From positions 1 through 64,000 of the forward strand of contig LUYE01000012.1 in the NCBI GenBank assembly GCA_001602645.1: a stretch of 64,000 nt of DNA, written 5' to 3'. Shown here in pieces: positions 6,656 through 17,178 of the stretch. The DNA comes from Methanosarcinales archaeon Methan_01. GTDB taxonomy: Archaea; Halobacteriota; Methanosarcinia; Methanotrichales; Methanotrichaceae. The position numbers and the translations under genes are program-made. Position 1 is the stretch's first letter. Every line of letters starts with the position of its first letter. The notes under the pieces were generated by a model. The model did not search any database, was not told the origin of the DNA, and saw nothing but the letters and a program-made list of their open reading frames with translations.

Positions 6656-9600
6656 ATGAAGGGTGGCTCTTGGATGGAATCCCCCAAACGGGATGGGATA
6701 GCGCATTTGTTCTGGTTAGCTGGTCTCATCCTAATCACAATATCGCTCTCCACCGCCTCGGCCTGGTCCTTTCCCTTCACCATCCCCTTCCTCGCAAGCC
6801 CTGAAGGTGGCTGCCAAATCTCCCTGGACCTGGACGCCGCCTCGATAGGTTATGGAACTTCCGCCAACTACACCATCCACATAAAAAATTCGGGCCGAGA
6901 GGCTTTGACCGATATATCGGTATCCGACAACTTCGGCCAAGCGGGTTTCATCGCCCGCCTTCCTGGAGGCGGATCCCTCGACCTCGCCAGAACCACCCCG
7001 TCCCTGATGGCCAGCACCCAGCTCAGGGTCGTGGCCACATCGAACGGAGAGGAGGTGGGGGCCGCCGAGACCGCCGTCCAGATCGGCCACCCCCCCGAGG
7101 AGCCCGCTGCCGAAGGGGCAATCCGGACGCTCTCCGGTCGAGGGGATGACCAGATCCTCAGGACCTTGGCGGCCTCGCCGCAGATGGAGCTCGCCGTCGC
7201 GGCCGACCCCGCCACCGTCCGGCCGGGGGATGGGGCGACGGTGAGGATGACCGTCACCAACCGAGGACCCAAACCCCTGAGAGCCGTCGAGATATCGGGG
7301 CCGGGCTGGACCGTTGAGGCAGGGGATCTCAACCCCGGCGAGTCGAAGACCTTCTCCAGAACCGTCACTGTCGCCGAAGACCTATCCATCGAGATAGTCG
7401 CCGCCGGGACGACCGACGACGGCGAGACCACCACAGCCCAGGAGGGTTTGACGATCGCCGCCACCAGCCCAGACCTCTCCGTCACCATCGTCGCCGTCCC
7501 TGGCCCCTCCGGTGAGGCCGCTGCCATCGTCTACAGGCTGAAGAACGAAGGGGAGGAGGTCCTCAGCCGGGTGACCCTGAAAGGCGGCGGAGGTGCCACC
7601 CTGGGGATCCTCCCCCAGCTCGCCCCGGGGGAGACGAAGAACCTCAGCCAGACCGGGGACCATGGCGGAGAGGAGAGGGGCCCCTTCGAGGTGACGGCCC
7701 TCTCCCCGGAGGGGAGGACGGTCACCGGCGAGGTGACGGTCCAGTCCTCGGGGATCCAGAGGCCAGGGACGGGATCGGGAACCTCGAAGACCGCCTCGAA
7801 ACCGATCGTCTCGATGGAGCTTGGGGCGCTCCCCAGCTTCGATATGGGGCTGGATCTGAAGCTCCAGGATCCAGCCTCCAGCTTCGGGACGCCCTCGGAT
7901 GCCAGCGGCGAGAGGGGGAGCGGCAGTTCCGCCCCGGCCTCGATCGCCCCATCCATCGGCCCTGGATTTGGAGACTTCAGCTTCAACTTCGAAGACTTCG
8001 GTCTCCTCGACCCTCCTCGCCCATCGGCCGCCGATGGAGCCTCCGGCTCCGAGGCCGCGGAGACGAGGGTGGAGACAGAGGGGGATAAAACGGGCGATGC
8101 CGGCTCCCCCAACCTGGCGGTGACCCTCCAGGCCAACAGGACCCTCGTCCATCGGGGCGACGCCATCGCCTACAGGTGTGCCGCCGTCAACCGGGGGACG
8201 GGGCTCCTCACCGACGTAAAGCTCCGATGCGGTGGCGAGGAGGCTTTGGCCGAGAAGCTCGCCCCCGGCGATGGCCTGCCCCTGAATGGGGTGATGAGGG
8301 TGGAGGGGCCCCTCGCCCTTACCGCCTCCGCCAACGCCGCAGGCCCCGACGGCTCGATCATCTCCGAGGAGGCAGCCCTGGAGATAGGGGCGGTCTCTCC
8401 GGATCTCCGGGTCGAGGTCCGCCTGGAGCCCGATAGGATATCCCGGGGACAGAGGGGATCCATCACCGTCCGGCTCGAGAACGGCGGAGACGACGCCCTG
8501 ACGGACCTGGTGGTCGATGACGACCTGGGAGAGATCGGAAGGGTCCCGGTCCTCGGCCCCGGGAAGGTCGTGACCCTATCGAGGAACTCGACGATCTATT
8601 CAGGCCTTGAGGACGAGGTGAGGGTAGCAGCCATCGACTCCACCGGGAGCCCGGTCTTGAGGTCCGAGATCCTGGAGATCGTCCTCTCCGAACCGGGCCT
8701 CAGCCTCGAGGTCGAGCCGGAGGAAGCCGCCGCCTACCCCGGCGAGACGGTGGAGGTGGTCTGGACGATCAGGAACACCGGCGAAGTCGACCTGGTGGAC
8801 GTGACGATGGTGGTCGACGGCGATAGCAGGTTCAGGCTTCCCGCCATCGCCTCCGGCGGATCGACCCAGATATCCTCGTCCCATCAACCCGACGGAAGCC
8901 GGAGGTTCCTGGCCCAGGCCGAGGGGAAGACCGCTGGAGGCGAGACGGTATCCTCCGAGGCGGCCTTCGACGTCAAGGTGGTATCTCCAGGGATAAGCCT
9001 CAACGTCAAACCCACCGAGGTGGAGGCGTGTCAGAAGAAGCCCTTCAACCTGACGTTCCTCGTGACCAACACCGGGGACGACGTCCTCCGGGACGTGACG
9101 GTCTCCGAGAGGAGCCTGGGAACCCTGGTGAAGATCGGGAGGCTGGAGCCAGGCGACTTCAAGGTGGCCTCTCACGACTTCTTCACCGAGACCAACACCA
9201 CCTTCAGGCTCCAGGCGACGGGCATAGACTCGCGGGGGAACGGCGTCAACGACACCCAGGAGGTGGCGGTGAAGCTCGCCTCCGCCAACATCGAGCTATC
9301 CATCAGGGCTGATCCGGCGGAGACCGCCCCCGACGGCTCCGTCGCCATCGTCTTCGCCGTAGAGAACAGAGGAGAGGTTCCCATCTTCAGCACCTTCATC
9401 ATGGGCGGGTCCCTCGGCCACCTGGGGACCATTGACTACATCTCCCCCGGGTCCAGCCGCAGCCTGGAGACGGTGTTGGAGATCTCCGAGGAGCTGGAGG
9501 AGGAGATCGTCGCCGAGGGGTTCACCAAGGACGGCTCCCCAGTGAGGGACACCGAGATCCTCTCGGTGGGGCTCGCGTTGCCGACGCCCCAGGCCGAGGA

Positions 9601-11464
9601 GGTTCGCCCTCCCGAGACCTCCGGGGCCGTCCCGGCGGCGACGGTGGAGGCTACTGAGGTCTACGCTCCCGAGGCCGGAGACCAGGAAGGGCTCGGTCCC
9701 GGAGAGGGGAACGATACAGGAGCCGCCATCTCCGCCTTCGTCGGGGAGGAAGATGGCTCCGGGGTAAACGGCCTTCTAAACCGGCTGATGGGGATACTGG
9801 AGAAGATCAGGCTGACGAAGGAGAGCCCGGAAGGAGCATCGGCTGAAGGTTACGCCCCGGGGACGGCCCCCGCCGGATCGGAGGCCCCGAAATCCTCGGG
9901 AGCCCCCCCATCGTCGAGCCTGCCGGGGTCCTCGACGGCCTGGTCAGGATACGGCACCCATGAAGAGAAGGCCACCGGACCGGCGGCTCCCGGAGGCGCC
10001 CTCCCGGAGGGGGCGGGATACGCCCCTTCGGATCTGGGGAGGGCGTCCGGAAACCTCTCGCCCCTGGGGCCTAGGCCTGAACCCGTCGGATACACTTACT
10101 CGGCAGATGGTCCGGCCTCCTCATATCTATCAAGCCCTGAGATGGTCCCGGGGGCCGCAGGGGGGGCCTATTCCGCCAGCGGACCCGCCTCGGAGTACCT
10201 CTCGACCCCCTGGACAGCCGCCGGGACTGCAGAGTACGCCACTTCTAAGAGCGGCCCCTTCTCGGCCCTCACCTCCGCCGGGGGATCGCCGACTATCGCA
10301 GGATCCAGCGCCCCCGCTGGATACGAAAACGTCGACCTCAGGTCCGCCTCCGAGGCGTCCCCGGCGGTCGCCGAGGCGAGGTCCTCTGCAGGCTATTCGA
10401 GCCGCCACATCCGCTCCGAGGTCTCACCGGGCTACGCCGAGGCATCGGCTCCGGCCGAACGGCTCAGCCTCGACATCCAGTCCACCTCAAAGACCCCATC
10501 CGAGGGGGGCAAGCTGATGATAGGGGATACCACCAACCTCCAGGTAGACCGGCCTCCGAGGATAATCGACGTCGGGGCGTTCCCTCCGGAGCCCCCCGCC
10601 TGGACCCCGGTGGTATTGACGGTCCACGCCTCCGACGACATAGGAATAAAGTCCGCGAACCTCCTGTGGGCCACCCCCACCACCTCCATCAGCCGACTCG
10701 ATCTCGTCGACGCCACCAAGATCAACACCCAGAAGATGGCCCTTGAGGAGGGGGACCTCCATGAGGGGTACTGGAGCTACGAGATCCCAGGCCAGCCCGC
10801 CGGAACCTATATGGCGGTCTTCGTCAAGGTGAACGATGGGGAGCGGTGGGCCGAAGACGGCCCATACATCATATTCTGGTCGGCAGAGGCCTCCCCCGAG
10901 GCCGAGGCGCCGCCGGCCACCGCCAGCCCTCCAGAGGTAGAGGTGGCGGAAAGAGGGGCCGTCGGCGAGACCAGGAAGGAAGGGATGCTCTTCGTCGAGT
11001 CTACGACCGTCGTCGGGAGGGGGGACGTCTCGATCAAAAACGAGATCCGGGAGGATAACGCCAGGTACAAAGAGGAGCTGGACGGGAAGGGATCGATAGA
11101 GATGCAGTCCGAGAAGACGATAAACAAAGGAAACCCCGTCGTCAACATCACCGATTCCAGGCTCCTCGTCTTCGACCAGGGATACCTCAAGGGCTTCAAG
11201 ATCATGCAGTCCCCCAGCTTCCACGGCGGAATGGGAGCGAGCGTAACCGAGAGGTTCAACGCCACCACCCTCGAGAAGAGCGAAACGGGGACTATATCCT
11301 CGTACAACAGGTCTGAGCACGCCCTCCTCTTCAACAGCCAGCAGGCCTTTGAGGGGATATGGGGTACCAGGACCGAGTACTCAAACTTCAACAAGAAGAT
11401 TAAAGCGGACCAGACCCTCACCGGGACCTTCGAGACCCAGAAGAGGATCACCTTCAAGGACTAA
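6656..11464 (+). CDS. Giant secreted surface protein with eight CARDB/Ig-like repeats
   Basis: 1602 residues. An N-terminal hydrophobic signal segment lies at about 20-40. Residues about 52-975 hold eight related beta domains of about 95-100 residues, each opening SP(D/G)L.V.. and containing an N.G...L..V pattern; this resembles CARDB/COG1361 Ig-like modules of archaeal envelope proteins. A spacer rich in Ser, Gly and Pro splits repeats 3 and 4. Residues about 1040-1280 are a Tyr/Gly/Ser/Ala-rich low-complexity stretch (SYLSSPE, EYLSTPW). A further Ig-like domain at about 1300-1400 and a beta-rich C-terminal domain follow. I see no C-terminal anchor. Start chosen at 6656 because GGGGGAG lies six bases upstream. 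Likely an S-layer-associated or adhesive protein. Confidence 0.8.
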   Translation: MKGGSWMESPKRDGIAHLFWLAGLILITISLSTASAWSFPFTIPFLASPEGGCQISLDLDAASIGYGTSANYTIHIKNSGREALTDISVSDNFGQAGFIARLPGGGSLDLARTTPSLMASTQLRVVATSNGEEVGAAETAVQIGHPPEEPAAEGAIRTLSGRGDDQILRTLAASPQMELAVAADPATVRPGDGATVRMTVTNRGPKPLRAVEISGPGWTVEAGDLNPGESKTFSRTVTVAEDLSIEIVAAGTTDDGETTTAQEGLTIAATSPDLSVTIVAVPGPSGEAAAIVYRLKNEGEEVLSRVTLKGGGGATLGILPQLAPGETKNLSQTGDHGGEERGPFEVTALSPEGRTVTGEVTVQSSGIQRPGTGSGTSKTASKPIVSMELGALPSFDMGLDLKLQDPASSFGTPSDASGERGSGSSAPASIAPSIGPGFGDFSFNFEDFGLLDPPRPSAADGASGSEAAETRVETEGDKTGDAGSPNLAVTLQANRTLVHRGDAIAYRCAAVNRGTGLLTDVKLRCGGEEALAEKLAPGDGLPLNGVMRVEGPLALTASANAAGPDGSIISEEAALEIGAVSPDLRVEVRLEPDRISRGQRGSITVRLENGGDDALTDLVVDDDLGEIGRVPVLGPGKVVTLSRNSTIYSGLEDEVRVAAIDSTGSPVLRSEILEIVLSEPGLSLEVEPEEAAAYPGETVEVVWTIRNTGEVDLVDVTMVVDGDSRFRLPAIASGGSTQISSSHQPDGSRRFLAQAEGKTAGGETVSSEAAFDVKVVSPGISLNVKPTEVEACQKKPFNLTFLVTNTGDDVLRDVTVSERSLGTLVKIGRLEPGDFKVASHDFFTETNTTFRLQATGIDSRGNGVNDTQEVAVKLASANIELSIRADPAETAPDGSVAIVFAVENRGEVPIFSTFIMGGSLGHLGTIDYISPGSSRSLETVLEISEELEEEIVAEGFTKDGSPVRDTEILSVGLALPTPQAEEVRPPETSGAVPAATVEATEVYAPEAGDQEGLGPGEGNDTGAAISAFVGEEDGSGVNGLLNRLMGILEKIRLTKESPEGASAEGYAPGTAPAGSEAPKSSGAPPSSSLPGSSTAWSGYGTHEEKATGPAAPGGALPEGAGYAPSDLGRASGNLSPLGPRPEPVGYTYSADGPASSYLSSPEMVPGAAGGAYSASGPASEYLSTPWTAAGTAEYATSKSGPFSALTSAGGSPTIAGSSAPAGYENVDLRSASEASPAVAEARSSAGYSSRHIRSEVSPGYAEASAPAERLSLDIQSTSKTPSEGGKLMIGDTTNLQVDRPPRIIDVGAFPPEPPAWTPVVLTVHASDDIGIKSANLLWATPTTSISRLDLVDATKINTQKMALEEGDLHEGYWSYEIPGQPAGTYMAVFVKVNDGERWAEDGPYIIFWSAEASPEAEAPPATASPPEVEVAERGAVGETRKEGMLFVESTTVVGRGDVSIKNEIREDNARYKEELDGKGSIEMQSEKTINKGNPVVNITDSRLLVFDQGYLKGFKIMQSPSFHGGMGASVTERFNATTLEKSETGTISSYNRSEHALLFNSQQAFEGIWGTRTEYSNFNKKIKADQTLTGTFETQKRITFKD

Positions 11465-11498
11465 AGGGGCGGAGACGCTCGGGGGACGCCAGAGGGGT

Positions 11499-11861
11499 CT
11501 AGGGCCTTCCAGCCCTGACCGCCCTCTTCCAGATCTCGTCCGCCCTGTCCACCACGGCCGCGATCTGATCGTGGATCTCGAGCCGGTGCTTGATGTCTCC
11601 AGCCTTGAGGGCGGAGTCCACCGAAAGCCTCACCATCTCTCGGCTCTCGGCCCGGAGCTCCTCCGACTCCTGCCACATCTCTTCGGCGGCCTCCGGGTCC
11701 GCCGACCGGAGGTCCACCGATCGGCTCCGGAGCTCGTCGGACCGTCTCAGAAGCTCTGTCGCCTCCTTCTTCTGCCTTTCCGACTCCCTCTGGAGCTTCA
11801 GCATATCCTCCTCCATCTCCTCGAAGCTCCTCTCTACGAAGACCTCATCAACGCCGAACAC
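11499..11861 (-). CDS. Hypothetical coiled-coil protein
   Basis: 120 residues, almost entirely charged heptad-type helix: MEEDMLKLQRESERQKKEATEL, then SDELRSRSVDLRSADPEAAEEM, then EIHDQIAAVVDRADEIWKRA. No signal peptide, membrane segment or recognisable domain. The gene follows pdxT by 13 bases on the same strand, so it may be the last gene of the pdxS-pdxT transcript. I cannot assign a function. Composition and codon pattern fit a real gene. Confidence 0.55.
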   Translation of the reverse strand: MFGVDEVFVERSFEEMEEDMLKLQRESERQKKEATELLRRSDELRSRSVDLRSADPEAAEEMWQESEELRAESREMVRLSVDSALKAGDIKHRLEIHDQIAAVVDRADEIWKRAVRAGRP

Positions 11862-11874
11862 GGATCTGAACCTC

Positions 11875-12498
11875 CTAGATCATCTCCAAAAAGACCTCAT
11901 GAAAACGCAGGTCGGCCGTCAGCTCGGGGTGGAAGGCGAGCCCCAGGAGATTCTCCTGCCTCGCCGCCACCGCCACCTCCTCGATCATGGCGAGGGGCTC
12001 GACCCCCGCCCCCCAGCCGACGATCGCCGGGGCCCTGATGAAGACCCCGCGGTAGGGAGAGTCGAAGCCCGCCACCTCGAGGTCCGCCTCGAAGGACTCC
12101 CTCTGGGACCCGAAGGCGTTCCTCGTCACCCTGACGTCGAGGAGGCCCAGGGGAAGAAACCTCGTCTCCTCGACGATCTCCTTTGATATGACGATCAGCC
12201 CCGCACAGGTGGCCATGATGGGGACTCCCGCCATCGCGGCGGCTGCGACCTCATCTCCGACCCCGGTCCGCGCCAGGTGTCTCGCGATGGTGGTGCTCTC
12301 CCCGCCGGGGAGGACGATCCCGTCGCAGCCGGGGACGATCCCCCCCCTCCTGACCTCCACCACCGAACCTTCCGACCCCAGGCCCACCTCCATGGCGCGG
12401 ACGTGCTCGGAGACGTCGCCCTGGAAGGCCACGACGCCGATCCTCGATCTACCAACCCCTGGTCTGGAGGGTTTCCCCCTCGCCGAGGGTCCCGGCAT
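11875..12498 (-). CDS. pdxT: Pyridoxal 5'-phosphate synthase glutaminase subunit PdxT
   Basis: 207 residues from the first ATG. Releases ammonia from glutamine and passes it to PdxS for vitamin B6 synthesis. Class I glutaminase signs: [13 protein letters not shown] at 20-32, LPGGESTT at 63-70, nucleophile Cys98 in ATCAGLI, and FHPEL with the His-Glu pair near residue 190. The start is unclear: the family begins just before IGVV, but no standard start codon sits there, so translation may begin at the ATG at 12498. That would give a 50-base overlap with the end of pdxS and an unusual 18-residue N-terminal extension. The pair is an operon. Confidence 0.93.
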   Translation of the reverse strand: MPGPSARGKPSRPGVGRSRIGVVAFQGDVSEHVRAMEVGLGSEGSVVEVRRGGIVPGCDGIVLPGGESTTIARHLARTGVGDEVAAAAMAGVPIMATCAGLIVISKEIVEETRFLPLGLLDVRVTRNAFGSQRESFEADLEVAGFDSPYRGVFIRAPAIVGWGAGVEPLAMIEEVAVAARQENLLGLAFHPELTADLRFHEVFLEMI

Positions 12499-13342
12499 CG
12501 ATCCCCTTCATCGGCTCGCCGAGGCCTATGGATGCCTCGAGAAGCTTCTCGGGGTCGTCGTAGTTGTTCACCGCCTCGACGATCGCCGAGGCCATAATCT
12601 CAGGCCTCTGGGATTTGAATATGCCGGAGCCGACGAAGACGCCGTCCGCCCCCATCTGCATCATCAGCGAGGCGTCGGCAGGGGTGGCGATACCCCCGGC
12701 GGCGAAGTTCACCACAGGAAGCCTCTGCATATCTCTGCACTCGAGGACCAGCTCAAAATCCGCCTCGATATCCCTCGCGACCTTCGAGAGCTCCTCGTCA
12801 GCCATCCCCTTTAGGCTCCTGATCGAGCCCCCGATCAGCCTCATGTGCCGGACCGCCTCCCGGACGTCGCCGGTCCCAGCCTCCCCCTTGGTCCTGACCA
12901 TGGCCGCCCCCTCCTTGATCCTCCTCAGGGCCTCCCCCAGGTTCCTCGCACCGCAGACGAAGGGGACGGTGAACTTGGACTTGTCGACGTGGAACTCATC
13001 GGCGGGTGTCAACACCTCCGACTCGTCGATCATGTCGACCCCGATCGCCTCCAGGATCTGAGCCTCGGCAAAGTGGCCGATCCTGACCTTGGCCATCACC
13101 GGTATCGTCACCGCATCGATGATCTCCATGATGATCTTGGGGTCGGCCATCCTGGCCACCCCGCCCATCTTCCTTATGTCAGCCGGCACCGCCTGGAGGG
13201 CCATCACGGCCACGGCCCCCGCATCCTCTGCGATCACGGCCTGCTCGGGGGTGGTGACGTCCATGATGACACCCCCCTTCTGCATCTTGGCAAAGCCGCG
13301 CTTGAGCAGCTCCGTGCCGAAACGTAGTTCTTCCAGTTGCAT
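12449..13342 (-). CDS. pdxS: Pyridoxal 5'-phosphate synthase lyase subunit PdxS
   Basis: 297 residues, the usual length. Builds PLP from ribose 5-phosphate, glyceraldehyde 3-phosphate and ammonia supplied by PdxT; works as a dodecamer in the cytoplasm. Family signs: [17 protein letters not shown] near the start, [19 protein letters not shown] with the active-site Lys at about 81, [12 protein letters not shown], and [14 protein letters not shown] with the phosphate-binding loop, followed by [14 protein letters not shown]. It is the first gene of the pdxS-pdxT unit. A T-run/AT-rich stretch at 13361-13374 (minus strand CTTAAAAAAG) may be the TATA box, which would make the message nearly leaderless. 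Confidence 0.97.
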   Translation of the reverse strand: MQLEELRFGTELLKRGFAKMQKGGVIMDVTTPEQAVIAEDAGAVAVMALQAVPADIRKMGGVARMADPKIIMEIIDAVTIPVMAKVRIGHFAEAQILEAIGVDMIDESEVLTPADEFHVDKSKFTVPFVCGARNLGEALRRIKEGAAMVRTKGEAGTGDVREAVRHMRLIGGSIRSLKGMADEELSKVARDIEADFELVLECRDMQRLPVVNFAAGGIATPADASLMMQMGADGVFVGSGIFKSQRPEIMASAIVEAVNNYDDPEKLLEASIGLGEPMKGIDAGTLGEGETLQTRGW

Positions 13343-13509
13343 GATAGTCAGATGCCCCGATCTTTTTTAAGCCGCTTACAAGTGAGGGCCTATTAAATAA
13401 ACTTTGCTCCCAGTCCCCTTGTCGCCATCGATAAAAACGGTATTGGAAGGGGTGGTGGAGGCCCTAACCCTCGGCAGGAAGCCGGCCCCCCACCTCGAGC
13501 TATCCGAAC

Positions 13510-16500
13510 CTATTCCCTGTAGATCTCGTACATGTAGATGTCTTTGTCCCCCTTCCGATCGTCGACCCAGACGATCTTGTCGCTCCCCGTCCGGGGATCG
13601 GTCTGGTTGCCGGGACCGGTGAAGATCTCCATCTCCCTTCCGGTAGCCAGGTCCAACGCCCGGATGTCCCAGTCCCCGTCCCGATCGTCCTGCCAGACCA
13701 GCACCCCATCCTGAAGGTGGGGCCTCGTCTGGTTCGAGGGGTCGAAGGTGAGCTGCTCGACCTTGCCTGTGGCGAGATCGTAGGAGTAGAGATCCCAGTT
13801 CCCGTTTCGATCATCCTGCCAGACGACGAGGGACCCGTCGGTGGTGGGATAGATCTGGTCCCCGGGACCGGCGTAGACCGGCGTTCGGGTCGTGCCGGAC
13901 CACATATAGACGTCCCAGTCGCCCTTCTGGTTGTCCTGGTAGACGACCAGGCTTCCGCCTGCATCGGGCTCTCCTCCCCTGGGGGGTATCGCCTCCATCG
14001 TCTCGGTGGTGTAGAGGGGCTTCTTCTGGACCCGCCATCCGAAGGACGCTATCGGTAGGTCTCCCCAGGCCAGCATCTCCTCGCTGATGGAGGGCCTGGT
14101 GGGGACGGAGATCCCCCTCTGCAGCTGGGTCCTGTTGACGGTGGGTATATCCAACGCCCTGATCGCCCAGGAGCCGAACTCCTCTTCGAGGTACATCCAG
14201 ACGACGACGTCGTTTCTGATGTCGGGGTACATGTCGAAGTCCCTCCCAGCCGCGAGGGGCCACTCGACGTTCTCGACGAGGTTGTATAGGTATATGTCGG
14301 GGTTCTGGGTTCGGTTGTCCATCCAGACGACCCATTCCCCGCTGACGGCGGGGCTCGTCTGGTCGCCGGAGGCCTGACAGATGACGCTCGTCTGGTCAGA
14401 CCCCAGGTTCCTGTACCCGAACTTTCCGGTCGGAGAGATCAGCCAGGCGAGCCTCGAATCGAAGTCGAACTCCACCTCGCCGGAGCTTCTCGCTACCTCC
14501 TTATCCTTCCAGGTGTTGGGATCGAAGGTGTGGATCGACCAGCCCTCGTCGGTCGCCTCCTGATAGACGATCCGCTTCCCGTAGACCTTCGGCTTGACCT
14601 GCTCTCCAGCCCGGGCGTAGGCTCTCCCCCACTCCGTATCCCAGAAGTAGTAGCTGACGTCGCCGGTGGTCGAATCCTCCCAGACGATGATGTTTCCGCT
14701 TACGTGCGGATTTATCTGGTCCCCCTCGCCGGTCAGCTTCCTCTCCTCACCGGTGACGAGGTCCCAGGCGTAGACGTCCCAGTCGCCGTTCCTGTCGTCC
14801 TGCCAGACCAGAAGGTCCCCGCTGATCCCGGGGTTGATCTGATCCCCGGACCTCGGGGCCGGCGGCTTGATCGGGGCCCCGTCCAAGTCCCTCGCCGAGA
14901 TGTCCCAGCTTCCCGAGGAGTTGTCCATCCAGGCGACGCGCCTTCCGCTGACAGCGGGGTTCATCTGAGATCCCCGCCCTTCGGCGACGACGACCTCGTC
15001 CCCCGAGGAGAGGTCGAGGGCCAGGAGATCCCAGTCGCCCTTCCGATCGTCCTGCCAGACCAGAAGGTCCCCGCCGACGGCGGAGTTCCTCTGGTTGCCC
15101 GGAGCCCGGACCAGGGGCCTCTCGAACCGGTTGTAGAAGTCGAAGCCGAAGATGTCCCAGTCGCCGCCCCGGTTGTCGGACCAGAGGATGAGGCTTCCGT
15201 TGGTGGCTATGTCCACCTTCTTCAGAAGCAATAAAGGATCGTCCTCGATCGACCTCGTCATGATCCGCGAATTGACCTGGCTGTAGTCGATCCAGACCAA
15301 CCGGTCGCCGCTCAAAATCTGAGATCCTCCTACGACCCTGACGTAGAAGGGAAAGCCAACACCGTCGTTGGGCTTCTGATGAAGAGGTCCTGTGACGGCA
15401 GGGATCTCCTGGACCTGCTTCAGGTCGTAGACGTATACGTCGTAGTCGCCGTTCCGATCGTCGAGCCAGGCGACCCGGCTTCCAGAGATGACGGGCTGGA
15501 CCTGGTTATCTATGCTGGTGGTGATCACCGTCTCCGCGCCGGTGGTGAGGTTTTTGGCCCTGATGTCCCAGTTCTCGTTCCGATCGTCCATCCAGACTAT
15601 CACGTCCCCATAAACCCAGGGTGCCTCCTGCTTTCCTGGATCGGTCGTCACCTGGGCCTCCGTCCGGCTGGCCAGGTCGTAGACGAATATGTCCCAGTTC
15701 CCCGCCCGGTTGTCCATCCAGGCTACGGTATCGCCCCAGATCATCGCCGTGGCCTTCTTGGAGGTGGCTGTGGTGATCTGCTCCTCGGATTTGGCCGCTA
15801 CGTCGTAGACGTATATCTGGTCGCCGCCGCTCCGGTCATCGATCCAGACGACCCGGCCGTCCGCCACCATCCCGTACCGCTGATCTGAGGGGTCGTCGGT
15901 CACCCTCGTCTCCTCCTCCGTCCTGAGGTCGTAGAGGAACAGGTCGAGGTTTCCCGATCGGTTGTCGGTGTATAGTATCAGGTCGCCGCTGATGCTGGGG
16001 CTGCTCTTCTCGTCCTCAGCGTCGGTGATCTGAGCCTCCTGGGATGTGGAGAGGTCGACCATGTAGACGTTGAACTTCCCGGTCCGGTCGTCGGTCCAGA
16101 CCACCCGATCCCCGTCGATCCAGGGGTTTGTGCAGTTGTAAGAGCCGGAGGTGATCTGGTCGTCGGCCTGGAGGCTGAAGTCGTATATGTAAACGTCAGA
16201 GTCGGGGGCCCGATAGTCGGTCCAGACGACGCCCCGATCCCCCAGAGCCGGCTCCATCTTGAGGGAGCCCGGACTTATGGCCGTCTCCTCCTCGGTATCT
16301 AGGTTGTAGAGGTAAACCTCCGCTACGCCGCTCCGGTGGTCCTGCCAGGCGACGAGGTCTCCCCTCACCGCTGGAGCGGTCTGGAGCCCAGGCCTCACGA
16401 TCACCTTCTCCGTCTTCGTCGATAAATCGTAAACGATAATATCGTAGTCTCCGGTCCTGTTGTCAGACCAGACCAGGAGGTCTCCGTCGATGGCCGGGAA

Positions 16501-17130
16501 GATCTGCTCCCCCGGAGCCACGGATACGGGGCTCTCCCGGCCGGCCTTCAGATCGTAGAGGTAGATGTCGGAGTTGCCGTTCCGGTCGTCGACCCAGACG
16601 ATCAGGTCGCCGCTGATCTTCGGCTGGATCTGGTCTTTGGGATCGGTGGTGATCCTCCGCTCCTCGCCGGTCGCGAGATCGTACATGTATATGTTCCAGT
16701 CGCCGTCCCGGTCGTCCATCCACACCACCCGATCGCCGTCTATGTCAGGAAGAAACTGGCTTCCGTTGGCATCTGTGACCAGGATCTCCTCTCTTGTGAC
16801 GTAGTCGTAGAGGTAGATGTCGGACTCCCCGGACCTCATATCCTGCCATACGATCCGGTTCCCCGATACCGCAGGATGGTCCTGATGGCCAGCATAGAAG
16901 GAGACGCCCCTCTCGGTCCCCGTCTCCAAGTCGTACATGAATATGTCAAAGTTGCCGCTTCTGTTGTCCGCCCAGGCCACGATGTGGCCGTCTATGGCAG
17001 GCTGCCCCTGCAGCCCGCCCGATGTGCAGATGGGACGCTCCTTTCCCCCACTCAATCCGGAGGCGACGCCCGCCAGAAGCAGCGCCGCCGCAAATAAAAT
17101 TATGGTCCGCCTCGACATCTTAGCACTCAT
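13510..17130 (-). CDS. Secreted TolB-like beta-propeller protein with 28 repeats
   Basis: 1206 residues. Signal peptide at about 6-28 (RTIILFAAALLLAGVASG). The rest is a run of about 42-residue repeats, each ending in a strand of the form VW.DDR.G.WDIY.YDL. I count 28 by eye, some degenerate near residues 800-1000. This is a TolB/PD40-like propeller blade; 28 would fit four seven-bladed propellers. No transmembrane tail or sorting signal is visible. Related repeat proteins are surface antigens in Methanosarcinales. A TATA box at 17179-17187 lies about 50 bases before the start; a second ATG at 17118 is an alternative. Role: probably envelope structure or cell contact, inferred. Confidence 0.85.
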   Translation of the reverse strand: MSAKMSRRTIILFAAALLLAGVASGLSGGKERPICTSGGLQGQPAIDGHIVAWADNRSGNFDIFMYDLETGTERGVSFYAGHQDHPAVSGNRIVWQDMRSGESDIYLYDYVTREEILVTDANGSQFLPDIDGDRVVWMDDRDGDWNIYMYDLATGEERRITTDPKDQIQPKISGDLIVWVDDRNGNSDIYLYDLKAGRESPVSVAPGEQIFPAIDGDLLVWSDNRTGDYDIIVYDLSTKTEKVIVRPGLQTAPAVRGDLVAWQDHRSGVAEVYLYNLDTEEETAISPGSLKMEPALGDRGVVWTDYRAPDSDVYIYDFSLQADDQITSGSYNCTNPWIDGDRVVWTDDRTGKFNVYMVDLSTSQEAQITDAEDEKSSPSISGDLILYTDNRSGNLDLFLYDLRTEEETRVTDDPSDQRYGMVADGRVVWIDDRSGGDQIYVYDVAAKSEEQITTATSKKATAMIWGDTVAWMDNRAGNWDIFVYDLASRTEAQVTTDPGKQEAPWVYGDVIVWMDDRNENWDIRAKNLTTGAETVITTSIDNQVQPVISGSRVAWLDDRNGDYDVYVYDLKQVQEIPAVTGPLHQKPNDGVGFPFYVRVVGGSQILSGDRLVWIDYSQVNSRIMTRSIEDDPLLLLKKVDIATNGSLILWSDNRGGDWDIFGFDFYNRFERPLVRAPGNQRNSAVGGDLLVWQDDRKGDWDLLALDLSSGDEVVVAEGRGSQMNPAVSGRRVAWMDNSSGSWDISARDLDGAPIKPPAPRSGDQINPGISGDLLVWQDDRNGDWDVYAWDLVTGEERKLTGEGDQINPHVSGNIIVWEDSTTGDVSYYFWDTEWGRAYARAGEQVKPKVYGKRIVYQEATDEGWSIHTFDPNTWKDKEVARSSGEVEFDFDSRLAWLISPTGKFGYRNLGSDQTSVICQASGDQTSPAVSGEWVVWMDNRTQNPDIYLYNLVENVEWPLAAGRDFDMYPDIRNDVVVWMYLEEEFGSWAIRALDIPTVNRTQLQRGISVPTRPSISEEMLAWGDLPIASFGWRVQKKPLYTTETMEAIPPRGGEPDAGGSLVVYQDNQKGDWDVYMWSGTTRTPVYAGPGDQIYPTTDGSLVVWQDDRNGNWDLYSYDLATGKVEQLTFDPSNQTRPHLQDGVLVWQDDRDGDWDIRALDLATGREMEIFTGPGNQTDPRTGSDKIVWVDDRKGDKDIYMYEIYRE

Positions 17131-17178
17131 CCTGTCGAAGTTGAGCTGACGATCTCAACGCCAGGAAGGAGGGGGACG

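Noticed and set aside
13510-17130. CRISPR-like periodicity
   Set aside because: The repeats are protein-level blades of about 126 bases with divergent DNA, and no identical short repeats separated by unique spacers were seen anywhere in the window.
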